Origin: RUG11272 sp045226335
GTDB taxonomy: Bacteria > Bacillota > Clostridia > Christensenellales > Aristaeellaceae
Reading direction: 5' to 3'
NCBI GenBank assembly: GCA_045226335.1
Contig: JBGVCH010000074.1
Coordinates: 1-54,121, forward strand
DNA length: 54,121 nucleotides
Part shown: positions 15,260 through 25,062 of the stretch, one piece after another
Numbering within the stretch: position 1 is the first letter of the stretch
How the letters are laid out: each line of letters starts with the position of its first letter
Position numbers and translations under genes: made by a program
Notes under the pieces: generated by a model
The model's input: the letters and a program-made list of their open reading frames with translations, nothing else
The model's database searches: none
Told to the model about the DNA's origin: nothing

Positions 15260-15778
15260 TCATTCCGCCAGGGCCATGTCCAGGATCGTCACCATGGTTT
15301 CGTAGTCGATCATGCCGGAAACGTACCCCAGGACGGTGCCGTCGGCCAGAATGATGTAGGTGGTGGGATAGCCCTCGATGTAGAGCTGGCTGCAGAGGGC
15401 CGCATCGGTGTCCATCAGCACCGGGTAGGTCAGGCCCTTCTCCGCCAGGAAATCCGCGGCGCCCTGGGCGTCTGTCGTGTCGTCGGGCAGGGGATCCAGG
15501 CCCAGGATCAGGGTGTCGCCCTCGTTGGCGCCCATCTCCTCGAAGAGCTTCTGGATATCGGGCATCTCCCGGATGCAGTAGGGGCACCAGGTGGTCCAGA
15601 TGTTGAGGAAGACGCGCTTGCCCGCCAGGTCGGCGTTGGTCCAGACGCGGCCGTACTGGTCCGTCAGGGAGAATTCCGGCAGCGGGATGGGGGTGTCGTC
15701 CTCCTCTTCGGCCAGGGCGCACAGGGGGAGCAGGGCGGCCGCCAGCAGCAGGGCCAGGAGGCGAATGAAGGTCTTCAT
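15260..15778 (-). CDS. TlpA-like secreted thioredoxin-fold protein
   Basis: A 172-residue exported protein with signal peptide (residues 1-23) and a thioredoxin fold of the TlpA/ResA type. The redox motif is Cys65-Pro-Tyr-Cys68 in WTTWCPYCIREMPD, and the cis-proline region reads IEGYPTTYIILADG. Such proteins reduce or isomerise disulfides, or pass electrons, outside the membrane. The ATG at 15778 has AAAGGA about 9 nt upstream; the alternative 18 nt earlier has no such site. It lies 34 nt after the large actin-fold gene and precedes the terminator, so it is probably the last gene of that operon. A functional link to the cytoskeletal-like pair is not established. Confidence 0.88.
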   Translation of the reverse strand: MKTFIRLLALLLAAALLPLCALAEEEDDTPIPLPEFSLTDQYGRVWTNADLAGKRVFLNIWTTWCPYCIREMPDIQKLFEEMGANEGDTLILGLDPLPDDTTDAQGAADFLAEKGLTYPVLMDTDAALCSQLYIEGYPTTYIILADGTVLGYVSGMIDYETMVTILDMALAE

Positions 15779-15812
15779 CGGGTCACATCCTTTCATTTTC
15801 GATCAACCGCGT

Positions 15813-18800
15813 TCAGCGGAGAAGGTCCAGGAGAATGCCCTCCGTCAGCAGGCGGAAAGGGTCGGAGGCCCGGGCGGGGATCCGGGAAGCCGCGGCGGAC
15901 AGGGTAGCCTCCGCGAAGGGGGTCGCGTAGCCGTCGTAGGTGAAGAAGCCCGGGAACAGCTGGTCGGCGGCGTCCGGGAAGCACTGCCGGAACACCATGA
16001 GGAAGGTGCCCGTCAGCTGAACCGGCTGGACGGCGCCCTCCAGCTTCAGGATGGCGGCCTCCGGGGCGGGCAGGAGAACGTCGAAGGCGCCCTGGGCCGT
16101 CTCGGCGCCGGGGGAGGCGCTCCAGGCCATGGGGAAGCTCATCACCGGGTGGCCGGCGCTCATGGCCAGGGTACCGAACCGGGTCAGCTGCCACTGCTGG
16201 GTGCTGTCGAAGGTCCCCATGAGCAGCGGTCCCCGGCCCGCCATGAACAGGGGCAGTTCCGGGGGCAGCTGGATGGACAGGGCGCTGTCCCAGCGGAGCT
16301 TCTCCAGGGCCAGGCCGCACTGGGCCAGCCGCAGGGCGAAGTTGAACAGCAGCAGGGACTGGACGCGGGAGACCCGCCGGGCGGCGGCGCAGGCCTTGCC
16401 GATGGAAGCCGCCGTGTCCGCGAAGTCCGGGCCCAGCAGCCGGTCCAGGGTGCGCCGGAGGGCGTCATAGGCGCCGGTGTCCCCGGCCGCCCGGGCCGCC
16501 AGCTCCCCGGCCCGCCGGAAGCGCTGTTCCGAAGGCTGGTCGAAGGCCCCCGCCTGCAGCCACAGCTCCTCCTGCAGCCACGCCGGCCGTAAGCTGAACA
16601 CATGGGCCAGGAAGGCGGAGACGCCATCCCCCAGGTTGACCGCCAGGGCCGGCCGCTCCAGGCCCCGGAGCCAAATGGCGCAGCCCGCGCTGCCGGAACC
16701 GATGTCCAGCACCGCCACGGGCATGCCCGGGAAGCGCTGCCTTGCAAAGGCGAGGCAGGCTGCCAGCGAAGGCACCGGCACGGTTTCGGGAGTGATGGCC
16801 AGGCCGGTCTCCCGGCTCATGGCGCCGCTCAGCACGCCCAGCTCCGTGGCCATGGCCTGCCGGGCGGCGGCGGTCATGGTGTCGGGCAGGGTCATGCGCA
16901 GCTTCAGCCGGTCCGCGCCCCGCTGTGCCGCCGCCAGGGCCAGCAGCAGCAGGCTCTCCCGCAGCAGGATCCGCCTGGCGCGGACGCCGGTGCGGTCCCC
17001 CCGCCACAGCAGATTGCCCAGGGCTTCCGGGCTGTCGGCCTCCGCCTCGGGCACGATGCGGCCGTCCCGGAAGAGGACGGGGTCGTCCGCCTCCCCCGTC
17101 AGGGTCACGGCGGCGGGCAGCACGGGCCCCATGGGCCACACGGGCAGACATTCCTTCTCGTAGTTCCGGTCCGCCCGCAGCAGGATCCGCCACAGGGAGG
17201 GCAGGGTCAGGGGCTCGGTGAGGCCCCCGGACTGCAGGAACAGCCGCACCCCGGAGGCGCCGACGTCCAGCACGGCGGCCATCTCGCCGCCGGCGGAGCG
17301 CTGGGCTTCCAAGTCCAGGCTGGTGAGGATGCCCAGGGTCCTGTCCCCCTGGCGCAGGGCGACGGCCCGGGGGAAGGCGTCCACGGCCAATATGTGCGGC
17401 TCGTCCCCTTCCACCCGCTCCCCGGTCCAGCGGCCTTCCTTCAGGAAGCGCACCGTGCAGGCGCCGGCGATGCTCAGCCAGTACAGGCGCCAGCGCTCCG
17501 GGGGCAGGGGGCTGAGAGGCCACATGGACACGGCGGGCACGGCATCCATCCGCACCTGCTCGTCCGGGGCGTAGGTCCGGGTCAGGCAGACGTCCTCCCG
17601 GCCGCTGAAGGTCAGGCTGACCTCAATGCCGCCGGTGGACAGGGACCGGATGCGGGTCCGGGCTGGATCCGGGCAGCCGGTGTCCCAGCCCTGCCGCGCC
17701 ACATGCTCGGCGATGGCGTCGCTGAAGGGCGGCAGCGCGATGCGGCCCTCCTCCCCGTCCTCCACGGCGCAGGCGGCCTCCAGCCGGGCGTCCCCCAGCA
17801 TGCCGCCCCGCACCAGGGTCAGGGCGTCGGAGAAGGGGTTCATGGCCAGGGCCGCGCCGTCCCGCCCCAGGGCGTCCCGGAAGAGCAGGCTCAGGGCCGG
17901 GGAGTGTTCGTCCAGAGGCCATTGGAAGGCCGGAAGCTCCTGGGGCAGGAGGCTCTCCTGCTTCATGGCCTCCGCCCAGAGGCTGGTCTGGCTCCGGGCC
18001 TGGGGATCCAGCTGCCCGGCGTGCTCTCCGCACCAGATCTGCAGCCGCTCCGGCGCCTGGGTCATCAGCCTGCGGGAGGAGCGGCTCAGGAGCTTCCACT
18101 CCTCCGCCAGTTCCGCCAGGGCCTTCGCGGCGGGCTCGCCGGCGTCCGGCAGGGGTTCCAGGCCGATGCGGCTGCTGAGGCGGGCAAAGGGCGTCCCCCG
18201 CCAGGACCAGGTGCCGGCGTCCGGCAGGCTGACCTGAGGCTCCGGAATGCCGAGGGCCGCCAGCAGGGCGTTGGCCCCGGGGGTGACGGTCTCCTGCGTG
18301 AACTTCAGCTGGGAGAAATCCTTCTCGTCCCGGAGGCAGGCCACGGCGGTGACCCGGCTGCGCCAGTCGGCGGCGTCGCTGCCCAGCAGGGCGCTGTCCA
18401 GGACCGCGCTCTCGTACTCGCCCGCCGCGTCGGCGAAGCGCAGGGCCTCCGGGCTCTTCATGGCCGTCAGGCGGCGGCGCAGCAGGGTCCGGCGGGCGCA
18501 GTCCAATCGGGAGACCGGCTTCCCGAAGGCCGAGGAGCTCTCCAGCCAGGTGACTTCCCGGGGCAGCTTGCCCCACAGCGCCGGGGCCTGCCGGGCGGGC
18601 AGGATGCCCCACGTTTTGTCGGCGATGCCCAGCACCTCGCTGTGATCCTCCGTGTTCCAGGAGACCAGCGTCAGGGTTTTCCGGCCCAGGGCGCTGAGCA
18701 CGGCGCCGGCCAGGGGCGAGGCGTCCCCGGTGACCTCCCGTGCCGTCAGCTTTCCCGACGAATAGGTGTCGCTCAGCAGCGCAAACGCCAAAAGCCCGCG

Positions 18801-18968
18801 CCAGGCGGGCAGGTCTTCCGGGGTCTCGGCGGCGTCCGGGGGAACGGGACGCATGGAAGCGGCCGCGGCGCGGGGCAGGGTGTCCGGCGCCGCCAGCAGG
18901 CCGGTGCCTTCCTGCAGCGCCACCGGCTCCGTCTCGTCGGGCAGCAGCACAAAGGTTTCATCAGGCAT
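15813..18968 (-). CDS. Large protein with actin/Hsp70-fold (ASKHA) C-terminal half
   Basis: A 1051-residue protein of no recognised named family. Two phosphate-loop-like motifs of the actin superfamily are visible: VLDVGASG at about 566-573 and VLDIGSGS at about 753-760. Their spacing of about 187 residues and the strand patterns around them fit an ASKHA ATPase. Residues 1-560 have no signal peptide or membrane helix; a WP-x-SPLPPERWRLYWLS stretch lies near 483. Large SrfB-type virulence-factor proteins have a similar build, but homology is only suggested. GAGGA precedes the ATG at 18968; a GTG at 18995 overlapping the upstream stop (GTGA) is an alternative. It follows the tubulin-like gene closely, so the two are probably partners. 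Confidence 0.6.
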   Translation of the reverse strand: MPDETFVLLPDETEPVALQEGTGLLAAPDTLPRAAAASMRPVPPDAAETPEDLPAWRGLLAFALLSDTYSSGKLTAREVTGDASPLAGAVLSALGRKTLTLVSWNTEDHSEVLGIADKTWGILPARQAPALWGKLPREVTWLESSSAFGKPVSRLDCARRTLLRRRLTAMKSPEALRFADAAGEYESAVLDSALLGSDAADWRSRVTAVACLRDEKDFSQLKFTQETVTPGANALLAALGIPEPQVSLPDAGTWSWRGTPFARLSSRIGLEPLPDAGEPAAKALAELAEEWKLLSRSSRRLMTQAPERLQIWCGEHAGQLDPQARSQTSLWAEAMKQESLLPQELPAFQWPLDEHSPALSLLFRDALGRDGAALAMNPFSDALTLVRGGMLGDARLEAACAVEDGEEGRIALPPFSDAIAEHVARQGWDTGCPDPARTRIRSLSTGGIEVSLTFSGREDVCLTRTYAPDEQVRMDAVPAVSMWPLSPLPPERWRLYWLSIAGACTVRFLKEGRWTGERVEGDEPHILAVDAFPRAVALRQGDRTLGILTSLDLEAQRSAGGEMAAVLDVGASGVRLFLQSGGLTEPLTLPSLWRILLRADRNYEKECLPVWPMGPVLPAAVTLTGEADDPVLFRDGRIVPEAEADSPEALGNLLWRGDRTGVRARRILLRESLLLLALAAAQRGADRLKLRMTLPDTMTAAARQAMATELGVLSGAMSRETGLAITPETVPVPSLAACLAFARQRFPGMPVAVLDIGSGSAGCAIWLRGLERPALAVNLGDGVSAFLAHVFSLRPAWLQEELWLQAGAFDQPSEQRFRRAGELAARAAGDTGAYDALRRTLDRLLGPDFADTAASIGKACAAARRVSRVQSLLLFNFALRLAQCGLALEKLRWDSALSIQLPPELPLFMAGRGPLLMGTFDSTQQWQLTRFGTLAMSAGHPVMSFPMAWSASPGAETAQGAFDVLLPAPEAAILKLEGAVQPVQLTGTFLMVFRQCFPDAADQLFPGFFTYDGYATPFAEATLSAAASRIPARASDPFRLLTEGILLDLLR

Positions 18969-18991
18969 GGCGGTATCCTCGGGGCCGGGGT

Positions 18992-20791
18992 TCACCGCAC
19001 GGCCCGGAACAGCGCCTCGATCAGGCGCAGGCCGGGCGGGGCGTCCGGCAGGTCAACCCGGCCGACCATGTCCTGCACGTACCGGGCAGGGCGGTCGGTC
19101 CAGGGCCAGGTGGAGAGGATGGCGGCGGCCTGCCGCGGGCGGTTCCGGGGATCCGTGCGGGGCAGGGTGCAGAGGGCGTCCAGCCAGCCGGCCGGCCAGA
19201 AGACCTCGGCGGGGACGTCGTCCTCCTTCCGGGGCACGGGCACCTCGCCGGCGATGGCGTCCCGATCCACGGCGGCCCGGGCGGCCTTGCCCTCCAGGCT
19301 GGCCACCCGGCGCTGCATCCGCTTCAGCCGCGCCCGGGCCTGGTCCACCTTGGGCATCTCGTCGGGCCGGGCGATGGCGGCGGCCTTGCCGATGCGGCGG
19401 TTGGCCTCCTCCGCCTGGGCGCGGACATCCGCGGCCTCCCGGGCGGTCTCGTCGGCAAAGCTCCGCAGCATGCCCCGCAGCACGCGGGTGCCCAGGGGCT
19501 TGTTCAGGGCAGCCTGGACGGACAGCTCCTCCTCCAGAGCCTCCTGCAGCTCTTCCTTCTGCCGCTGGGCGGTCTCGGACTCGTTGTCGGCCATGTCATG
19601 GCGGTGGATCGTGGTGACCTGGGCCATGCTGCTCTGGCGGATGTCGTACTCCAGCAAGGACAGCAGGCCGGCGCGCTTCAGCACGCCCTCGTAGTGCTCC
19701 TTCGCCCGCTCCAGGGCCTCATCCGTGTACGGGGACGGCCGCAGCACATAGGGCAGGGAGGCCTGAACGCTCCGCAGGAAGGCCGCGCCGTGGTGCGCCA
19801 CCAGCAGGGCGCAGCTGATGTGGTGCCCCGCCAGGTCCCGAGCGTCGGCGGAGAGCCGGCCCGCCGGGAAGCAGTTGTGCACCCAGGGCGCCACGCGGCC
19901 CCGGGGGATCCGCTCCTCCCCCAGCAGCTGCCGGGCTTCCGGCGCGTACACCCCCTGCCAGAGGGCGTCGAACCGCAGCAGGGCGTCAAAGCACGTTCCC
20001 CAGCGGGCGCCGCCGGGATCAAAGGCCGTCCAGTCCAGCCGCAGGGGGACCCGGAAGGCGTGGCTGCCCTTCCATCCGCAGAGGAAGGCGTCCACGGCCC
20101 GGCAGGCCAGCAGGTGCAGCAGATGCGGGGCGGAGCCCGCGGCGCGGCAGTCCTCCGGGAGGCCCAGCAGCGTGATAAAGTCCGCCGTGATGCCGCCGGT
20201 CTCCAGGGCGCGCCGGGCCATGGCGGGGGTGTCGGTCCGGGTCCAGCCGGTGAAGAGCACCGCGCCGGTGCCGCCGCGGCCCGCCAGTGCCTTCAGCAGC
20301 AGACGGCTCCCCGCCGCGCAGCAGGGCTCCGCCAGGGAGCCGCAGACCAGGGTGGGCATGGCGTCGGCGTCCTCGAGGATCTCCCGCATCATGGGATCCG
20401 GGTGCGCCAGCAGCGCGGTCCAGGCGATGGCGGCCGTGCGGGTAGAGGCGCTCATGGCCGGCGCGGCGGCCTCCCGGGCGGGCAGCAGGGCGTGGAGCAG
20501 GTCCGTGTCCCCGGCGGTCTCCGCCATCCGGGTGAGGGGAAGTTCGACGCCGCCGGCCCGCAGGCTCAGGATGGGCGCGAAGCCGGTGTGCCGGTTCAGG
20601 CCCCAGCCGCTGCGCAGGTTGCTGTAGGCGGCGCAGAGGCGCCGGACGTGCTTCTCGTCCTCCTCCGGGGCGTAGAGCAGGGTGATCCGCAGCACATCCT
20701 CCCGGGGCAGGGCACCGCAAAAGGCGCTGTGGATCAGCGCTTCGGCAATGCGGGCCCCGGCCGTGCCCAGGGCGAGGATGGACGCTTTCAT
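18992..20791 (-). CDS. Divergent tubulin/FtsZ-like protein with coiled coil
   Basis: A 599-residue cytoplasmic protein. The N-terminus ILALGTAGARIAEALI (5-20) resembles the first glycine-rich nucleotide loop of tubulin/FtsZ-like proteins. The place where these have GGTG (about 149-162, VCGSLAEPCCAAGS) is degenerate, so GTP binding is doubtful. The next strands (AVLFTGWTRTDTP, ADFITLLGLPEDC, LLHLLACRAVDAFL) follow the order seen in bacterial tubulin-like proteins. Residues about 395-490 are a charged coiled coil (QRQKEELQEALEEELSVQAA). AAGGAG lies 11 nt before the ATG. galE lies 27 nt upstream and the actin-fold gene directly downstream. The fold call is from pattern only and needs structure prediction. 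Confidence 0.5.
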   Translation of the reverse strand: MKASILALGTAGARIAEALIHSAFCGALPREDVLRITLLYAPEEDEKHVRRLCAAYSNLRSGWGLNRHTGFAPILSLRAGGVELPLTRMAETAGDTDLLHALLPAREAAAPAMSASTRTAAIAWTALLAHPDPMMREILEDADAMPTLVCGSLAEPCCAAGSRLLLKALAGRGGTGAVLFTGWTRTDTPAMARRALETGGITADFITLLGLPEDCRAAGSAPHLLHLLACRAVDAFLCGWKGSHAFRVPLRLDWTAFDPGGARWGTCFDALLRFDALWQGVYAPEARQLLGEERIPRGRVAPWVHNCFPAGRLSADARDLAGHHISCALLVAHHGAAFLRSVQASLPYVLRPSPYTDEALERAKEHYEGVLKRAGLLSLLEYDIRQSSMAQVTTIHRHDMADNESETAQRQKEELQEALEEELSVQAALNKPLGTRVLRGMLRSFADETAREAADVRAQAEEANRRIGKAAAIARPDEMPKVDQARARLKRMQRRVASLEGKAARAAVDRDAIAGEVPVPRKEDDVPAEVFWPAGWLDALCTLPRTDPRNRPRQAAAILSTWPWTDRPARYVQDMVGRVDLPDAPPGLRLIEALFRAVR

Positions 20792-20818
20792 CGCAGAGGT
20801 TGCTCCTTATCCGGGGGT

Positions 20819-21835
<1,017 letters not shown>

Positions 21836-21915
21836 AAGCGTGAAACCCCTTTCCGTCCGGCCCTCCGCCGGGAAGGCCGTATCCGCCGTCCCTCCGGCGT
21901 TTCCGTTACGGGTTT

Positions 21916-21944
21916 ATCATAACACGAAGCCGTGGCTTCGTCAA
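21916..21944 (-). promoter_or_regulatory. Promoter of the galE operon
   Basis: Minus strand TTGACG (21939-21944), 17-bp spacer, TATGAT (21916-21921). The spacer is filled by a palindrome (see 21924-21941). Confidence 0.7.
21924..21941. promoter_or_regulatory. Palindrome inside the galE promoter (operator candidate)
   Basis: Perfect inverted repeat ACGAAGCC-GT-GGCTTCGT lying between and touching the -35 and -10 boxes. A dimeric repressor bound here would block RNA polymerase. No regulator gene is adjacent, so the binding protein is unknown. Confidence 0.5.
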
Positions 21945-21979
21945 CCGAGGCGGACAGGTGTTACAAACAGGAAAAAAAC

Positions 21980-22008
21980 TTGTCAGGGCCGGCGCGCGGT
22001 GGTATGAT
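21980..22008 (+). promoter_or_regulatory. Promoter of lysA-like gene
   Basis: TTGTCA (21980-21985), 17-bp spacer, TATGAT (22003-22008), diverging from the galE promoter. The start codon is 36 nt downstream. Confidence 0.7.
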
Positions 22009-22043
22009 TTATGGGCTAATTTTCGAGCCGGAGGTCGGACCGT

Positions 22044-23303
22044 ATGCCCAATTTCACTCTTTCGGATCAGGTTTTCGAGGCCGCGGCGGCGGCGTTCCCC
22101 ACCCCCTTCCACCTCTATGACGAGCAGACCGTCCGGGAGCGGGCGCGGCTGCTTCAAAAGGCTTTCTCCTGGTGCCCGGACTTCCGGGAGTATTTCGCCG
22201 TCAAGGCCCTCCCCAACCCGGCCATCCTGCGGATCCTGCGGCAGGAGAGCTGCGGCGTGGACTGCTCCTCCGAGACGGAGCTGATGCTGGCGGAGGCCTG
22301 CGGCTTCTCCGGGGAGGAGATCATGTTCTCCGCCAACGCCATGCCCCCGGCGGAGTTCGCCCACACCCGGCGGCTGGGGGGCATCGTGAACCTCGACGAC
22401 ATCACGGACATCCCCCTGCTGGCGGAAAACGGCGGCATCCCGGAGACGGCCTGCTGCCGCTACAATCCCGGCGGGGACTTCCGCATCGGCACGGAAATCA
22501 TGGGCAATCCCGGCGAGGCCAAGTACGGCTTCACCTACGACCAGCTGCGGGAGGGCCTCGCGGACCTGAAGGCCCGGGGGGCGAAGCGCTTCGGCCTCCA
22601 CGCCTTCCTGGCCAGCAACAACACGGACACCGCCTACTATCCGACGCTGGCGGAGGTCCTGTTCCGGGCCGCCCGGCGCCTCTCGGAGGAGACAGGCCTC
22701 CCGGTGGCCTTCGTCAACCTGTCCGGCGGCGTGGGCATCCCCTACCGGCCGGACCAGGCGGAAACCGACATCCTGGCGGTGGGCGAGGGCGTCCGCAAGG
22801 TCTACGAGGCCGTCTTCCCGGAGGGCGGCGTGGGGATCAAGACGGAGCTGGGCCGCTGGATGACCGGCCCCGCCGGCTGGCTGGTGACCCGCGCGGTGCA
22901 CCGCAAGGACACCTACCGCCATTACATCGGCGTGGACGCCTGCGCCGTGAACCTGATGCGCCCGGCCATGTACGGCGCCTACCACCACATCACCGTCTGC
23001 GGCCGGCGGGACGCTCCCTGCGACCACGTGTACGACGTCACGGGCTGCCTGTGCGAGAACAACGACAAGTTCGCCATTCAGCGGGCCTTGCCGGAAGTCG
23101 AAGTGGGTGACCTGCTGGTGATCCACGACACCGGCGCCCACGGCTTCGCCATGGGGTACAACTACAACGGCCGCCTGCGCTCCGCGGAGGTGCTGCGCAC
23201 GGCGGACGGCGGCTTCCGGCAGATCCGCCGCGCCGAGACCCCGGCCGACTACTTCGCCACCCTGGACGGGGACGAGGCGGCAAAAGCACTCGGCGTCCGC
23301 TGA
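22044..23303 (+). CDS. lysA: Diaminopimelate decarboxylase-like PLP enzyme
   Basis: Fold-III PLP-dependent decarboxylase of 419 residues. Diaminopimelate decarboxylase makes lysine from meso-diaminopimelate in the last step of the pathway. The PLP lysine is Lys54 in EYFAVKALPNPAIL. Further family blocks are GVDCSSETEL, FVNLSGGVGIPYRP (phosphate-binding glycine-rich loop), the ELGRWMTGPAG motif, and DVTGCLCENNDKFA, which holds the catalytic cysteine of the C-terminal barrel. The start is the ATG following GGAGG. Other members of the ornithine/arginine/DAP decarboxylase group are possible, but GCLCENND-type motifs favour the LysA side. Confidence 0.85.
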   Translation: MPNFTLSDQVFEAAAAAFPTPFHLYDEQTVRERARLLQKAFSWCPDFREYFAVKALPNPAILRILRQESCGVDCSSETELMLAEACGFSGEEIMFSANAMPPAEFAHTRRLGGIVNLDDITDIPLLAENGGIPETACCRYNPGGDFRIGTEIMGNPGEAKYGFTYDQLREGLADLKARGAKRFGLHAFLASNNTDTAYYPTLAEVLFRAARRLSEETGLPVAFVNLSGGVGIPYRPDQAETDILAVGEGVRKVYEAVFPEGGVGIKTELGRWMTGPAGWLVTRAVHRKDTYRHYIGVDACAVNLMRPAMYGAYHHITVCGRRDAPCDHVYDVTGCLCENNDKFAIQRALPEVEVGDLLVIHDTGAHGFAMGYNYNGRLRSAEVLRTADGGFRQIRRAETPADYFATLDGDEAAKALGVR

Positions 23304-23387
23304 AAGCGTAATTCCGAATTCCGAATTGAATCACAACAGCCCCCGCAAAGGAGCGGGACGCGATACCTGGGGAAAGGAGGGCCCGGC

Positions 23388-23996
23388 ATGTTTCTCACGC
23401 GGATGGCGCTGGATGTGAACCGTGAGGAGACGCGGGCCCTGCTGGCGGACCCCGGGCGCATGCAGCGGGAGATCCGGGCGGCCTTCGCCGGGGGGACCAT
23501 CCAGCCCCTCTTCCGCCTGGAGATGATCGGCAGCCGGCAGTGGCTGGTGGTGCTCTCCAGGCTGCGGCCCACCCTGTACGCCGCCCACGAGCGGTACGGC
23601 TACCAGGGCGCCTTCCCCAGCTGGGAAACCTTCGACTTTGACGAGACCCTGGAGCTGGCGGAATCCGGCACCACCTGGAATTTCCACCTGTCGGCCTCGC
23701 CGGTGGGCATCCAGCCGGTGGCGGACCCCGCCTGGCTGGACTCCTACCGCCTGATCCAGTGGCTGATCCGGCAGAGCGCGGAATGCGGCTTTGAGCTCCG
23801 GGAGGCGGAGGTGACCCTGGCGGAATGGCGCCCGGCGGGAGACGCCTGGGTGCTGATCATCGAATGGCGGGGCGTGCTGTCCGTGACGGATCAGGAAACC
23901 TTCGCCTGGGCGGTGTCCACGGGCATCGGCAGCAGCCGGGAGATCGGCGCCGGGCTGATGACCATCGCCCGCAACCATACCTTCTGGGAGGACTGA
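23388..23996 (+). CDS. cas6e: Orphan Cas6e/CasE-like protein lacking the catalytic histidine
   Basis: A 202-residue protein with the layout of Cas6e, the type I-E crRNA-processing endoribonuclease. It starts FLTRMALDVNREETRALLAD, has LFRLE at 41-45, WNFHLSASPV at 97-106 (usually W-x-F-R-L-x-A-N-P) and the C-terminal glycine loop GIGSSREIGAGLMTIAR at 179-195. The segment DPGRMQREI (21-29) aligns with DPYELHRTL-type sequences, so the catalytic His is Gln26 here and cleavage activity is doubtful. No other cas gene or CRISPR array lies in this window. GGAGG precedes the ATG. A HAD hydrolase starts 5 nt after its stop, so the two are co-translated. Confidence 0.75.
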   Translation: MFLTRMALDVNREETRALLADPGRMQREIRAAFAGGTIQPLFRLEMIGSRQWLVVLSRLRPTLYAAHERYGYQGAFPSWETFDFDETLELAESGTTWNFHLSASPVGIQPVADPAWLDSYRLIQWLIRQSAECGFELREAEVTLAEWRPAGDAWVLIIEWRGVLSVTDQETFAWAVSTGIGSSREIGAGLMTIARNHTFWED

Positions 23997-24000
23997 CGCC

Positions 24001-24639
24001 GTGAAGCTGCTGATACAGGATCGATGCGCGGGAATGCCCTGGGACGCCGTGGACGCGGTGGTCTTCGACGTGGGGAACGTGCTGCTGGGCTTTGACCCGC
24101 CCCGGCTGGCCGCCCTGAGCTTCCCCGGGGACGCGGAACTGCAGCGAGCGGTGGTCCGCCGCACCACCGCCACCCCCTACTGGTCCATGCTGGACCGGGG
24201 CACCCTGTCCCTGGCGGAGGCGCCTGCGGCCATGTGCGCGGCGGAGCCCGGCCTGACGGAGGCCGTGGCGAAGTTCATGCGGGAGTGGTGGACCAACATG
24301 CCGCCCATCCCGGAGGGCGTCGCGGCGCTGGAGAAGATCCGGGCCGCGGGCCTGCGGACCTTTGTGCTCTCCAATTTCGAGCGGGAGGCCTTTGCTTACC
24401 AGGAGCGGACCCACGCGTTCTTCGCCGGCTTTGACGGGAAGCTGATCTCCTCCCATGTGAACCTGCTGAAGCCGGACCCGGCCTTCTTCCGCATGGCGGA
24501 GGAGCGCTTCGCCCTGGACCCGGCCCGGACTCTGTTCATCGACGACTCCACGGTGAATATCGAGGCCGCCCTGGACCGGGGCTGGCAAGGCTTCTGGTGC
24601 CGTGAGCCAGCGGCGCTGGCGGACTTCATGGGGGATTGA
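24001..24639 (+). CDS. HAD-family hydrolase
   Basis: Haloacid-dehalogenase superfamily phosphatase of 212 residues. Motif I is VFDVGNVLLGFDP (in this subgroup the second Asp of DxD is Asn), motif II lies in VLSNFEREAF, and motifs III/IV are KPDPAFFRMAEERF and LFIDDSTVNIEAA. Such proteins dephosphorylate small metabolites, and the VGNVL subgroup resembles YihX-type sugar phosphatases. It starts with GTG 5 nt after the Cas6e-like gene, so it is probably co-translated. The substrate cannot be read from the sequence. Confidence 0.88.
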   Translation: MKLLIQDRCAGMPWDAVDAVVFDVGNVLLGFDPPRLAALSFPGDAELQRAVVRRTTATPYWSMLDRGTLSLAEAPAAMCAAEPGLTEAVAKFMREWWTNMPPIPEGVAALEKIRAAGLRTFVLSNFEREAFAYQERTHAFFAGFDGKLISSHVNLLKPDPAFFRMAEERFALDPARTLFIDDSTVNIEAALDRGWQGFWCREPAALADFMGD

Positions 24640-24710
24640 CCTTTTGTCTCCCGGTTGATCTGTCCGGCAGGGGATGTCGCCCGCCGCGACAGAGGGGCGT
24701 CCGCCGCCAG

Positions 24711-24974
24711 GGCTTGCGCATAAATGACAGACACATGGATAGAACCGCGACGGAATGCTTTCCTGTCCGTCTGATGGTCAACCTCATCCACCGCTGCGGC
24801 GGTCCCCCTTCCCCTTTCAGGGGAAGGGAAGAGTAAAAAAGTAGCTAAAAGCCTTCCTCTTTAGGGGAAGGTGGCCTGCGCGCATTCACTTACGCATTGC
24901 TGCTCTGCTTGCCTGCGCAGGCCGGATGAGGTCGTTTCCGCAATTGCGATCGCTGCTCCGTTCATGCGCAAGCC
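24711..24974 (+). repeat. MITE-like dispersed repeat A, copy 2 (complete)
   Basis: Complete copy of the element at 1-216, about 264 bp. The ends GGCTTGCGCATAAA (24711-24724) and TTCATGCGCAAGCC (24961-24974) are inverted repeats matching at 13 of 14 positions. Compared with copy 1 it has about 45 extra bases in the middle, between two TTCCCC/GGGGAA palindromes. It occupies most of the gap 24640-25062, which contains no gene besides the promoter at 24998-25026. Confidence 0.75.
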
Positions 24975-24997
24975 GTAGTCCCGCCGCAGGCTTCCCC

Positions 24998-25026
24998 TTG
25001 ACCGCGGTCCGCTCCTGTGGTACATT
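24998..25026 (+). promoter_or_regulatory. Promoter of the leucine-rich-repeat gene
   Basis: TTGACC (24998-25003), 17-bp spacer, TACATT (25021-25026), directly after the repeat element. Confidence 0.55.
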
Positions 25027-25062
25027 ATGGTCACAATCCGACGCGTTAAGGAGTGTTGGCAT

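Noticed and set aside
23340..23365. Terminator between the lysA-like and Cas6e-like genes
   Set aside because: A CCCGC/GCGGG stem is present but no T-run follows, so read-through is likely.
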